In this document: positions 7,732 through 18,488 of the stretch, one piece after another
How positions within the stretch are numbered: position 1 is the stretch's first letter
Layout: the number at the start of each line of letters is the position of its first letter
Assembly: GCA_003118195.1 (NCBI GenBank)
Contig: BEXV01001046.1
Span: 16,828-36,433, forward strand
Origin: Hemicentrotus pulcherrimus
Taxonomy: Eukaryota; Echinodermata; Echinoidea; Camarodonta; Strongylocentrotidae
DNA length: 19,606 nucleotides
Direction: 5' to 3'
Translations under genes and position numbers: made by a program
The notes under the pieces: model-generated
What the model was told of the DNA's origin: nothing
The model's input: only the letters and a program-made list of their open reading frames with translations
Databases searched by the model: none

Positions 7732-10700
7732 CTAGACGAGAGAAAGACAAAAGAGCATAATATGATTAGATTCATTAACATATTCGCAACGACTATCGAA
7801 CTCAACTGATGGCAACCTTAATAGCCGTATTAATCTTTTAATATGTGCGATTATTACAATGAAATATCACATATTAATCTAGACGCGGCTTTTACACATA
7901 CTTGAATTCGGAATGAATTCGAATATTCGAAAGTCCTTCTAATCGTATATCGATATAATGAGATCACAAACATGATGATCTGAAGCTGCATAACGGTTAT
8001 CAAAAGAAATTACATGTTCCCGAAATATATTGAAAAACATTGGAGACACACTTTGTAAAAAAAGAAGAAGATGTTTTAAGAATTTTTGGTTGTTGTTCGA
8101 ATGCACAACATTTGATAATATACAAATGCTTCTTTATTTAGAAGAAACATCAATAAAATAAATATGTGTTCAAAACACAATCTTCACGTGTATCAATCCT
8201 TTTCAAAATGAATATTTTCTTATAAGTAACTTAGTGGTTTTTGAAAAAGCGTGGAATGGAACATGTTAGGCCAATCATTTTAAAAGTCAATCAAATTCTC
8301 AAACTACTAAAACAATATTACAAAGAGTTTATTACATTAAATATAATACAAATAATAAACCCCATATTAAAGACATATTTTATGCAAATCTAGATACCAT
8401 GAACGAACTAATTGTACAGCTACGTTAATAACTCTTCTCAAGTTTTCTCAAAAACTGTAACAGAAACCTTTTCGTTTGGGGGCAGCAGTTCGACACTAAC
8501 AGACCGCTAGCATGCAATTAACGCCATGCTCTAATACTTGATGCACATCGCCCGAAACCAAATCTTAATTGACCAGCATCTCTTACGCAATATTCGGAGG
8601 CCGAATTCGAACCAACGCGCTCGGCCCTGATAAACATCGGTTAAGAATTCATTTCACTCTCGGTGCATCATATCGGAACGAACTGCCCTCGCATTTGGAT
8701 TGATACGGATAGAGAAGTCCAGGATTAGAGTGCACCCAAGACGACCAAGATACCCATCGGTCGCCTCCCGTTTCACCGAAGACAAGGTGGACTCTGCGGG
8801 CATCGCCCCTCCAGGAAGAGTCACATTTTAAACGATTATGTTTAACATCAGCACTTCTCGTTTTTGATAAAGCCCTCCAGTGAAAAAGTCTATTTGGTGG
8901 ATAGTCCAGTAATTGGAAGTCATGCCCTCATCTTCTCCTGAAGATTACCCGAGAAACCTTATCTGCCCGAAGGAAGTTCTGATCTTGTTAATCTATTTCT
9001 ATTTTTCAGAGAGTCTTTCCATACCATCCTAAAATGACATGGGATATAGTAGACCCACTTCAGCAGTCAAGATTAGGATGGATATTGTTATAATTGGATT
9101 TAAGGAGGTGTATATGAAATCAGTTGACGAATCTAGGCCGAATGTTCCTTGTTCGATGGTGTTAACCAAAGTATGGGGGAGGTCGGAGATATATCTTACC
9201 CTAAAGGAAAACCGGTGCAATGTTGTTATCATGATCAAACGGCTCCTACAAAATTCCAGGGTGTGCAGGCATGTTCACACAGCACATAAGATACATTTTA
9301 CCATAAAAAAAGAGCCCTATGCAATGTTTTTTTAATACAATTTGGTTCCTTCTATAGACCCTATTTAAAGTATTACCTGCAACCGTGATAGGTTGACTAC
9401 TTTATTTTGCTTTAAGCAAGAACAAAGTAATGTTTGCATAATCAGGTCGATTTTCGAAACTGTAAAAGGATGTAAATGGTCCGGTAAAATCTAAACTCCC
9501 ACGAAGTGATCTAAAGCGACTCGGAGCCAATGCATTTTCATATTAAGATTTCATTATAAAACTCTTACTATGGCACAGTTTCGTGAAATATATATAGACA
9601 TAATTATTATTACGTTATTTTCCCATGTAACAGCAGTCCGTTTCTAATTAAACGTGATGCCTAGACATTCACAACAGATTCCGCAAAAATAACGGCTCTT
9701 TCCATCGTGTAATGCACATATCAGGACATATACTATTACAGTTAGGCTAAGCTCATCTTCAAATGCATGCAAGGGCAAAAGTGAAGATAAAAAAAGTATT
9801 CGTTAACAAACTTAAGCCATTAGGGATGACCGAGGCAACTTTCCGTGCGAAGTAACCATGGTAACTTCAATACATCTCCGAACAAGTCTTTGCAATCTAG
9901 TAGATGTCCTTTGTCTCAAATATGTAAATTAAATTTATATCCTGTGGTAAAATCACTGATTGACCGCAATTTTCTGAAATCAGACAAAGTCGTCCTGAAG
10001 CAACCCATTAGGGTTGGATTTTAACGGAAGCTTTCGGGAAAGTCGCTCAAAACTGGTTGCTTTATAAAAAAGGGAAATGCCGTGGTCCATTGAATCACGT
10101 CATCAGACTCATGCTCAACCATTTCATCTCCTTGCGTTAGCATTATTCTTTAGACATTAAGCTCAATCTGCATAATTTTGCCAATGATTACCCAGGGGGA
10201 AATATGAGCCTAGCTGTAAAGATGTCAGGGAGCAATCGTAATAGGCAATTTGCCAAATTCCCTGCTTGCAAGCTCGTAGTAAGTGTACATAATGACGGTA
10301 GACTCCACATAAAGTGGAGGTATAGCATCATTGTGTAAGGGCTTGGAATATTTTGACGAAGCTTATCGTAAAACACGCAGGAAATCTACAGTAATTTAAT
10401 TAAATTTCGCAAAATAATTGTCATACTTTACTTCATCCAAGTTTCGAACAGTTTAAAAATAAAATATTGTATTTCATGTTTTACGTAATATACTTCAAGC
10501 AGGCCTGTATGTATTAGTAGGTTTTAGCATATGCACATAATGCCATGACGCTATATCTAGTGTTGTTTTCTTACCAAAGATGAATTGTAAAGCAATCTCC
10601 ATAACCCGGTCATATCGTAGGCTGAGAGCCGTTTGCATATTTTTGTTAATCTTCCGAAGCTTCCAGCAGACGTTTTATTCGACGCTATTTTAAAGTTCAG

Positions 10701-10775
10701 TATTAAAGTCAGATCTTTCTTTCATTGAATATTTTTTTTAAACAGAAACAAAGAAAAATGAACAACTCCACTTAC
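7732..10775 (-). other. Intron between the two receptor exons (3044 bp)
   Basis: It begins GTAAGT at 10775 and ends in a pyrimidine-rich tract and CTAG at 7732, both in phase 0. Ungapped similarity to mGluR TM4 across the joined exons supports it. If the intron were retained, translation would stop 18 codons in, at about 10722, truncating the protein in TM4. Inside are AT-rich sequence, a more GC-rich block at 8460-8830 without a reading frame I recognise, a near-palindrome at 9849-9868, an 8-bp inverted repeat (9998-10005 with 10055-10062) and a small CTCCAC/GTGGAG hairpin at 10303-10319. No additional exon is recognisable. Confidence 0.9.
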
Positions 10776-11935
10776 TGGTGCGATGCATATGATGAGTGTT
10801 AGTGTGACCTGCGATGTTGGACTGATGTAACGGGGTCTTCTCGCCGACTTCAGCCCGGCTCGGAATATTCTATAAAGGCGTATAGTCTTCGTTGCTATGG
10901 AAACATAGATGAGGGAAAGGGCCACGGGTGATCCCATCCTCCTGAGGGCGCAGACTCCAGGAGTAGGACTGACGCCATACAGAAGAGCCGTTAGGAAAGC
11001 GAGAAAGAGACCGGCGAAGATGATGTAACTGAGTTCCCTGCTCGATGCTTTGATCAAGGGTTTCTCCCGGTTCAGGACGTAGATGGTGAAGGTGATGATG
11101 GTGCTGATGAGTCCCATAGTTGATAGGATGACGATGGCGGTTGTCCATGCCCTGTTGATGACCGGTTCGAGCTCGATGCACACCGTCCTATCCTCATTAG
11201 GCCAATCGAAGATGTCTTGTTCCATGATAACGCAAGGACTGCACACGGTGCCGTTGTGGTCCACGATCTGGCTCGGTAAGCAGGTGGTGCAGGACCAGCA
11301 GCAAGGGTTCTCTGGAAGAACAGTTCTTTTCTGTCCAGTTTCGCAAGGTTTGCTGCAGACTGACTGCGGAATGCCGGTGTTTTCATTCCAGAGGCTATGA
11401 TTCCCTTGGATATACCAGGGAATTTCTTTATAGATTGCCAGCCGTTCATCGCTGTCGGTATCGACCCACGTCCCGACATCCAAGAAGTCGTACACCCCAT
11501 CGACCAACTGCAGATTTTTGATACCATAGCGCCCTCCCATGTCACCATTGTCCAGAAATTCGACGTGACCGTTGACGGGGCTCTCAAATGACGTCAGCAA
11601 GAGGTAGTCCCTGATTTCTGTTCCAATTAGATTGGTCATGTTTTCGCACAACCCTTGGCTCGGGTCAGAGCACTTGTCCAGCTGCATGGCGTGGAGACCG
11701 TAGGCGAAGGTCATGACGCTGTCCATGACAATGGTCTCATGGGAACTCACATCGATATCACTGACGCCTTCAAAGGTCCAGGAGAGACACCCGCTAGAGC
11801 TGTTACTGACGCAGGTTCCGTATTTTTCCAGGAAGGATGTTAGCCAAGGATTGTCACTGTTGCTCGTGTTAAGTTTCTTGAGGTAGTGGTTGTACTCCTG
11901 GTTTTGGCCCGACAGAGGGACCACGGTGAAGGCAC
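10776..11935 (-). CDS. Class C GPCR (mGluR-like), penultimate coding exon; 5' part of gene missing
   Basis: This exon codes for 387 residues of a plasma-membrane receptor (residue 1 is a split codon). Residues 1-190 are the end of the Venus-flytrap ligand-binding domain, with the mGluR-type NPW at 29-31 and a GDMGGRY loop at 131-137. Residues 191-253 are the cysteine-rich linker with nine cysteines, including VCSKPC and CCWSC. TM1 is about 264-288, TM2 301-320, TM3 332-355, and TM4 starts near 376. Family signatures are KASSREL, CALRR, IATKT and RYISPTSQV. The acceptor is a pyrimidine tract ending in TTTTCAG|GT, which leaves a phase-1 junction; the donor is CACCA|GTAAGT, phase 0. An in-frame ATG at 11999 lies in the presumed intron and is not used as the start here. 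The C8-C9 loop of the linker is about five residues longer than in mGluR3 as I remember it. The receptor class is firm; the glutamate subfamily is inference. Confidence 0.93.
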
Positions 11936-12468
11936 CTGAAAAGAACGACACAGAAAAGAAGAGTATCGTTACAATATTGTTTCGTTTATTTTCTCTCATG
12001 TTTCACTCCTTTATAAAAAAAGGTTTCATTTTTTTTTTTTTGAAGGGACATAGAAACTAAAGTCAACAACAACCAATACAGCCACAAGTGAAAGAATATT
12101 ACAAAGCCTAGATTAAAAATAATACAATTATAACGTCACGAAGGTATATAGAAGGCAAAGTAGTATCGAAGGAAACTGTTCAACAGTTAGAGCCCAAGAC
12201 TTCTACCACTATTTAAGCTGATGCCCTTGAACTTCCCCTAATCAAATATATTATTCCATTCGGCTGATTTTGTTTGAAATTATCGAATAAATATGAATGC
12301 TTTTCCTCTACTTTTGCTTTCTGGGCGTAAAATGTGATAACAACGATTGACGTATGGGTGTAGATAATTTGATGATGTAAGCCCTGCACAGCCATGCAGA
12401 ATGCAGATAATCTTTCTTTTTTTTCTTTATTTCACTACGCGAGGGCATAGCATAGGTCTGGCCTTTGA

Positions 12469-12480
12469 GGGGGGGGGGGG
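12469..12480 (+). repeat. G12 homopolymer
   Basis: Twelve consecutive G. Three other runs of ten or more G occur in the window (1-12, 12970-12979, 17843-17853). Confidence 0.95.
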
Positions 12481-12969
12481 TTGTCATACTAGGTTGGTAC
12501 AAATTCCAATTAGCAAGATCAGCAATAATAGTGAAGGTGTTGGAAGGGTCCTTTAAACTTCTTTTAGCATCTTTTTTCCCTCTTTCTTACTTTCTCTTTT
12601 TGGTCAACTTCAACAGTTATTGTCGGTCGTGACCTTCCTCCGGTCGCACTAATTTATTTCATTCCATCATGATCGTCATTTCTAACGAGTTGAAGAAATT
12701 GATTGTCACGATAAACATGTCACAAGATCAATTTTTACTATCAATGAAGAATGTGATATGCTTTTAATGGCTTAAATTCCGTTGCCTTCGTGTCTAAATA
12801 CGACTGCAACTGAATATCAAGATGACACTTATAACTTATTCACTGTTAATTTGATAATATCTAACAGTGTCTAAAGTCATTTACAACAATAACATCCAAT
12901 ATTTTGTTTTATCTCGTGCTTCATTGGATTAGAATTTGTGAATTCTATCTTTTGATGGTGTGGTGGGGA

Positions 12970-12979
12970 GGGGGGGGGG
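12970..12979 (+). repeat. G10 homopolymer in a G-rich stretch
   Basis: Ten G preceded by GGTGGGGA and followed by TGCGTGCTC. Confidence 0.95.
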
Positions 12980-13795
12980 TGCGTGCTCATTTGTCCATCT
13001 TCTGGATGCTGCCGAGTGACACTAGCTTACTAGCAAACGGGGGCAGGAACAACAGAACATGGCTTTCAAAATGAAATTAGTCCCCATTTGCATACACTAT
13101 TCATTTTAATCAGGGACTTGCTATATAGGTTAAAAGAGGGAAGCAGAAAATAAACTTTACTTATGGGTAAATGTTTTCTCATCATTTCCTTCACTAGTCC
13201 TTGTTTTTTTTGAGAGAGAGAGGTTAACGACAGAAAAAAAAAACAGGCTGCCATAAAATTCACATTTACACGAATCCTAATTTTCACGCGTTTCACGTTT
13301 TAACAGGAATTTCAAAAAGGAAACTGTCTAATACATTAAATTGCCACTGATCTTTCACTCGGTTTTGAACACGTAAAAAACACAGGAAGAACAGACAATC
13401 CATGACTGAACGTTATAATATGTCGAAAATATAAACACGAGATCAGTCGACAGAATGCTATCGGTACACGACAGCATGATTTCGACAGAAGACAGCAGAC
13501 TATCGGATCTCGCCCGAGGGCGGAGAGATTTGATTAGATTTACCCATGAAACACTTACTCATATTTACCCAGAGGGTAATGGGTACATATTTCGTTTTGA
13601 ACGAGAGTGAAAAGGGCGATTTCATCGAATTTTCAAGTGGTAGAAACACCATGATGATGTAGATTAAGTACGGATGCTTTGAAAGAAGAATTGACTTCAC
13701 CAAGGCAAATTAAATTAGCTGGGAAAGACATTTGCTATCTGAGCGTTATTTAGTTCGCGATATCATTTCAGTGAAAGGGCAAGTCCACTGGTTAA

Positions 13796-13960
13796 GGCGG
13801 AGGAGGGAAGGGGTTATGGGCACAGCCGGCCCATGCCCCCTCTCTCATTGATAACCAATAGGGCATATCTTTTTCACAAATACAAAATGTGCCCTCCACT
13901 TGAGCGGTCGGGGGAGAGTTCCCCTGCCTCCCGGCTACCCCCAATGCAGCTGCCTCACCT
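13796..13960. repeat. GC-rich dispersed-repeat-like block
   Basis: This block contrasts with its AT-rich surroundings. It contains GGGCACAGCCGGCCCATGCCC (13827 onward), which can fold on itself, then GTGCCCTCC and CGGGGGAGAGTTCCCC. It resembles the G-rich palindrome at the left edge of the window. The family is not identified. Confidence 0.4.
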
Positions 13961-15117
13961 AACCTAATACGGGGGATAATCTATTCATAAAAAATTGAAA
14001 ACCACACACAGTTAGATTCGAAAGTAGGGATTAAACCCCGCCTTACTGTACACCTGCACGGCTAAATCCTTCCCAAAGATTACCTGTTGGCTAAACAAGC
14101 CTGAGTTACGGGGTCAAATAATTTTGATCAATAAACTGTAGACTGTGATTGCATTGATTTCTTTTATTTTCATTTTTTGGGTAATACTACTTCAGTTCAT
14201 ATAACATGCAAACAATTTCTTTTTTTATTTTAACTTATTTATTATACATAATCATTATTTCAAGATAATCAGATATTTCATGTAAGACACCATACCATAC
14301 AAAACTTGGATGAAAATGCAGACTTTGTTAACGAAGAGTCATTTTGTTTTAACGCCCATCTTATATCGTGTAACAACCCTAGTTAATTCTAAGAAATGGA
14401 TTGATGAAAACAATTTATTATTCCTTTAAAAAATAAAGAATGTTGAAAAGTTTAAAGTGATTTTGCTGTTTGTTTCGTGAGTGAAAACAAAATTTTGACT
14501 CTTCAGAGTTGTTTTCCCCTTCTGGATGGGCGTTGAAGAACGCAAATTAGGATAGATGCCCATATTACTCATAACATTCCGTTTAGACAGATTTGTGGTT
14601 AGAGGTGACAAACATATTAGTATGATATAAAGATTAGAGAGGTTTGATCGATGTGACGACTTTGTTTATCGGGAACCAATTCGGACTATTAAATTCTCAT
14701 CTTTTCAAGCTCAATTCATATAAAGAAATCGATCGACAAACATGATCTATTATTCTAAGAAACCACCCGAGGGTAGCCACCTGTTTTTACATTACAGCAA
14801 CATAACTCACTCTGCGTATGGATGCTTTAAAAGGATTTCCCACCGGTTTTATTGACGAACTATAAACTGGTACTATTTTTCCGGTTCAGGCTATCAATCA
14901 TAATAACAATCGCTCTTCCGAATTATAAAATGATAAAGTTTTCCTCATTTTTCAACACCCTTATTATACTTTCTATAATGTGACAGAAATTTAGTAAAAT
15001 TGTGAATATTTCATATGTCATATTCAAAGGAAATGATGAAAATTTATCCTGTATTAGGAAGAGATGTCATGATATATTATTCTGTTTAAAAATTTGTTTA
15101 AGAAAGAAGCGGACAAA

Positions 15118-15188
15118 GTGAGCAGGAAATGTGTCTAATAGAGCCAACTATTTCTATTTCTAGCATCTAATGCTGATTTCCTGCTCAC
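15118..15188. repeat. 71-bp foldback with perfect 13-bp arms
   Basis: GTGAGCAGGAAAT (15118-15130) and ATTTCCTGCTCAC (15176-15188) are exact inverted repeats. The 45-base interior holds a second small stem, AGCAT-CTA-ATGCT. It could be a miniature inverted-repeat element or a transcribed hairpin. Confidence 0.6.
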
Positions 15189-15224
15189 ACAAGCACAGTT
15201 CGTCCTTTTCTGTTCGTAATAATT

Positions 15225-15410
15225 TTGTCTTTCTCTTTCTGTTTCAAACAAATTTCAAACGATCTCTGTTTGCCACTCACTCATCTCTTTCTAGATCTCT
15301 ATCTTTCCGTTTCTTTCTTTTATTTCATCATTTTGTCCACCTGTATCTCTCTCTTCCATCTTGTCTGCCTGTCTGTATCTTTTGATCTCCCTCTCTTTCT
15401 TCCCTGACGT
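15225..15410 (+). repeat. Pyrimidine-rich tract
   Basis: An imperfect CT-rich simple repeat; overlapping open frames here encode only Phe/Leu/Ser-rich sequence and are not credible genes. Confidence 0.75.
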
Positions 15411-16301
15411 TATCTGATGTATACTACTCAAACTACTAAATGGTGTTTGTCGCTTTATAAAAGTTCAATGGACTTTCTAATAAACGAATTTATTCCCGCC
15501 TCTTGACTGCTTACCCAAATCAAAGGAGCAGTCAAAAATCCTACAAATCTGAAATCATTTAATTTGTGTTTCTGGCATGTCTGTTCTGTAACCAGCTCAG
15601 TGGGTATTTTCGACTGCAATGAATGTTGTAATGATATGGGCTCACAATGAATCATGCCTGTTAGTAATTTAATCTATGTTTGTCGAAGTAGGCGTTAATA
15701 ACTGTGCTTCGTACTATGTTACTCCACAAAATGTTCTTTAAAAGCATGTTGAATTTAACATGAAATAAATTAAATTTCCATGGATTTACATTTGATTCAC
15801 CATGTTGGATTCGTTAAACATTCGCTGCACTTTCCCTTTTCTGTCTCGATACATCTAGAAGGGCGTTAATTATATTTGTTATGGTTAAACAAACGAGTTA
15901 ATGGACTCTCAAGTCAAGCTTAATGTAATGTAAAATAAAACACGAAGCGCGCTTTCGCTCAATAATTTTTCAACATAAATTCGCGAGAGGGACGTCTGCA
16001 GAATGTTTTTTTCGAAATCAGCCTTGTCGCAATTTCATTACCTACACGACGTTGTGGAAAATATCGATAACGCTTTGATTTGATTCGATTACGGCATCAA
16101 TATTCACTGAAGATCTTGGCTGTCAACTCGTCGATATCTCTTTCGTAACATGCCAGCCTTTTGTGAATTTATAAGGGGAGAAATCCGCATGAAGTGAACA
16201 TAATTGGTGGAATGGAAAGAAAATCGTTATTCTCGTTATGTTGCTAGACTGAAAATAAAAGAGAAACGAAATGAAAAGACGAATAGGAGTGCCCGAGCCT
16301 A

Positions 16302-16328
16302 CATCATCATCAGCAGCAGCAGCAGCAG
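16302..16328 (+). repeat. (CAT)3(CAG)6 trinucleotide repeat
   Basis: ATCATCAT followed by six CAG units in non-coding sequence. Confidence 0.85.
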
Positions 16329-16624
16329 ACGAAGGACATTTACATTTTTTTTTTTAAATGTGTGATTTTTTTTTTATGGCATACAAAACACTATCGATTC
16401 TCTTTTCTTTTTGTTGCGATATCCCTCGAGTGCCGCTAGACCGTCTTCCCCCACCATTTAATTGTACCTTGGCATTTTCATGTCAAATGCAAACATCTTA
16501 TATGTATTTTATACACATCTCCTTTTTTTTTCATTGGAAACGGCAAATTACATAAATTGCTCCTTCGCAGCTAGTTCTAGGGGTGTGAACGTCTAAAATT
16601 AAAATGCATAAAATAATGACGAGG

Positions 16625-16700
16625 GGAAATGAAAGAGAGAGAAAACTTAATAGGTGAAAGAGAGAAAATGAGAGGGAGAAGAGATATGAATAAGAGAATC
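16625..16700 (+). repeat. GA-rich tract left of the SINE
   Basis: Imperfect GAGA/GAAA repeats. A similar tract lies beyond the SINE at 17171-17262, which suggests that the SINE landed in or near GA-rich DNA. Confidence 0.7.
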
Positions 16701-16788
16701 ATAAAAGTAAACAGAGAAATATATAAATGTATATACATATATATCGAGAGAATTGCAAAAGTATTAAACACAGATGAGAGATGTAGAA

Positions 16789-17123
16789 GTGTTGTGGTCG
16801 AGTGGATACGTCACCGGACTGTGAATCACAAAGTCCGTGGTTCGAGTCTCGTCGCGGCACTAATCTCCTTTGGCAAGCGTTGATCTACATTTTTCACTCT
16901 CCATCCAGGTGTGAAATGGGTACCAGGTAAGATGCGAAAGCCAGTGTAGTATGCTTATAGCAATTTGAGCCTAGTAGCTCTTGCTGGAATGCTCCCCAGG
17001 GAGTGAAGAAATTGCATACGTTGTGTGCGGGCAAGCCAAAATCCGATGACGGGGTAATACGCGCTTAGAAACTCTGACATTGCCGATGTATTAAGCGCTA
17101 TATAAGCAGAAATATAATGATAT
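16789..17123 (+). mobile_element. tRNA-derived SINE, about 335 bp
   Basis: The head is a decayed tRNA. GTGTTGT (16789-16795) can pair with GCGGCAC (16854-16860), largely through wobbles. TGGTCGAGTGG (16795-16805) matches the RNA polymerase III A box, and GGTTCGAGTCT (16839-16849) the B box. Between them GGACT...AGTCC can form the anticodon arm, with GTGAATCAC inside. The body of about 260 bp contains AAATGGGTACCAGG and CTCCCCAGGGAG, and ends in ATTAAGCGCTATATAAG with an AT-rich tail, typical of LINE-mobilised SINEs in marine invertebrates. No clear target duplication was found. It has no protein product and depends on a LINE for reverse transcription. Confidence 0.8.
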
Positions 17124-17170
17124 AGTAAAGAGAGTAGGATCGGTGTGTGTGGGTGTAAGTGGGTGTGTAA

Positions 17171-17262
17171 TAGAATGAGAAGTAAATCAAGAGAGATCGA
17201 GAGACAGAGTCAGACAGAGAGGAAAAGGCTTAGAGAGAGAGAGAGAGATTGAGAGAGGAGAC
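17171..17262 (+). repeat. GA-rich tract right of the SINE
   Basis: Includes TAGAGAGAGAGAGAGAGATT and related GAGA runs; preceded by a short GT-rich stretch at 17141-17168. Confidence 0.8.
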
Positions 17263-18230
17263 AAAAACAGGATAATCATATTTCGTAGGAGCTGATATAT
17301 TACACAAATAATAACTCGCACATCTCAATGTCATTGTGAATAAACAAATAACTTAGTAACTAACTTGTGTACAAAATGAAATAGAATCGTATATGAATAA
17401 ATAAGTAGAAAAAATAAATGAATAAATTATTTTAGAAATAAGACTAAATTTCATTTTCATGTTTTGGGAAGATTACGCTTATCATTATAATATTAGTCAT
17501 AAAATTTGTCATTTGTATACATACAGTGTACAAATTAATGCAAAAACACTAATAACATCTGACGCCCTTTGCACAAAACTCATTTGATGAAAAGACCCCT
17601 GATATTTCAATAACTAGTTATAATGTACACCATCTTCTTTTGATATTTCCAACACTAAATTGATTTAAAAACCGTAGTTTAATTGCATGATTCATTATCA
17701 GTGGATCCAAAATGGTGATTAACTGAAAGCAAAGTTTCCTGCCATATTTGAATCCCATCTCAAAAATCAAAAGAAAAATATGTACTGTTTAAATATCTTA
17801 TGAAGAGGAGAGCTCGCCTTATTTTTTTGGCATCGATCTAGAGGGGGGGGGGGATATAAATTTGGAAGTCGTCTCCTTTTGAATCAACAGTTGATCATGA
17901 TGTAGCGTTTACTTATACGATCCGCATGTAGAAAAGTAAAACTACTGTGGCGAAATTTGGTCCAATGAAATTCATATATGATGTCAAGAGATTCAAAGTG
18001 GGAGGTTTACGCTTTTATTAAACATGCTGGATCAAAGACGAGAAAGGTTGAATCCAGCACGTCAAAATATTAATCCGTCGCTCCGGAATCTGTTGCCCCC
18101 GTGCCCTTTTAAATGTCGATTTAACATTTGAGCTTTTAGTGTTTATTTTCTTCACTTAACGTAATTCTTACTTCGCGTTTTTATATGCAAAACTTTTGAA
18201 TTACGGACCATTCTGATTTATGAGCTCCTT
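17263..18230. other. Non-coding AT-rich stretch
   Basis: No gene recognised. It includes a run of eleven G at 17843-17853 and a small hairpin, TGCTGGAT/ATCCAGCA, at 18025-18059. Confidence 0.55.
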
Positions 18231-18313
18231 TTGAATTCACGGTCAAGTTCGCAGACTCTCGAGATCTCCCTTGACATCACAAATCAAGTATTTAAAGGCC
18301 ACGGGGCACTTAC

Positions 18314-18431
18314 ACATGTAGCTTATTGTGAAATCCCAGCCGTGATCGTCTGGAATGAAAATGTCTTGCTTAATTGGCGCGAAGATTCCAAAAAGGATCA
18401 TCACGTCACAATTAACCCAGAACCAACAGAT
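18314..18431 (-). other. Doubtful exon candidate on the receptor strand
   Basis: An open minus-strand frame has a perfect donor (exon end at 18314, then GTAAGT at 18313-18308) and encodes DVMILFGIFAPIKQD. That loosely recalls the start of class C ligand-binding domains (GDxxxGGLFPxH) but has extra residues. The possible acceptor near 18432 lacks a pyrimidine tract. The plus strand is also open here. The exon would end in phase 1, compatible with the phase-1 start at 11935, but joining the two would skip most of the domain. I regard it as more likely chance than real. Confidence 0.15.
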
Positions 18432-18488
18432 CTTCAAGGTGCGTACACATTGTCTTTATTTAAAGGACCAATGGGAAGTGGGACCTGA

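Larger units (their letters stand above)
11936..16624 (-). other. Presumed upstream intron of the receptor (no exon recognised)
   Basis: The pyrimidine-rich acceptor at 11936 shows that an intron lies upstream, so most or all of this stretch is probably intronic. I searched both strands for the missing N-terminal ligand-binding lobe (GGLFPxH, RIxxxxGIQRxEAM-type sequence) and found none. The stretch contains simple repeats, poly-G runs and a foldback listed separately, and otherwise AT-rich sequence. Confidence 0.6.

Noticed and set aside
8595..8635. tRNA-like B box (GGTTCGAATTCGG) on the minus strand
   Set aside because: No A box at the right distance and no cloverleaf stems; likely chance inside a GC-richer intron block.
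9039..9335. ATG-initiated plus-strand open frame of 98 codons inside the receptor intron
   Set aside because: No domain, signal peptide or splice signals; the length is plausible by chance in 19.6 kb.
10303..10319. CTCCAC/GTGGAG hairpin as a terminator
   Set aside because: This is a eukaryotic intron, and a 6-bp stem is expected by chance; there is no U-run context of relevance.
14020..14080. A-box and B-box-like pair on the minus strand (TAGCCGTGCAGG, GGTTTAATCCC)
   Set aside because: The boxes are about 27 bases apart, too close for a tRNA, and no stems form.
16789..16861. A functional tRNA gene
   Set aside because: T stem and acceptor stem are poorly paired and a SINE body follows directly, so this is a tRNA-derived retroposon head.
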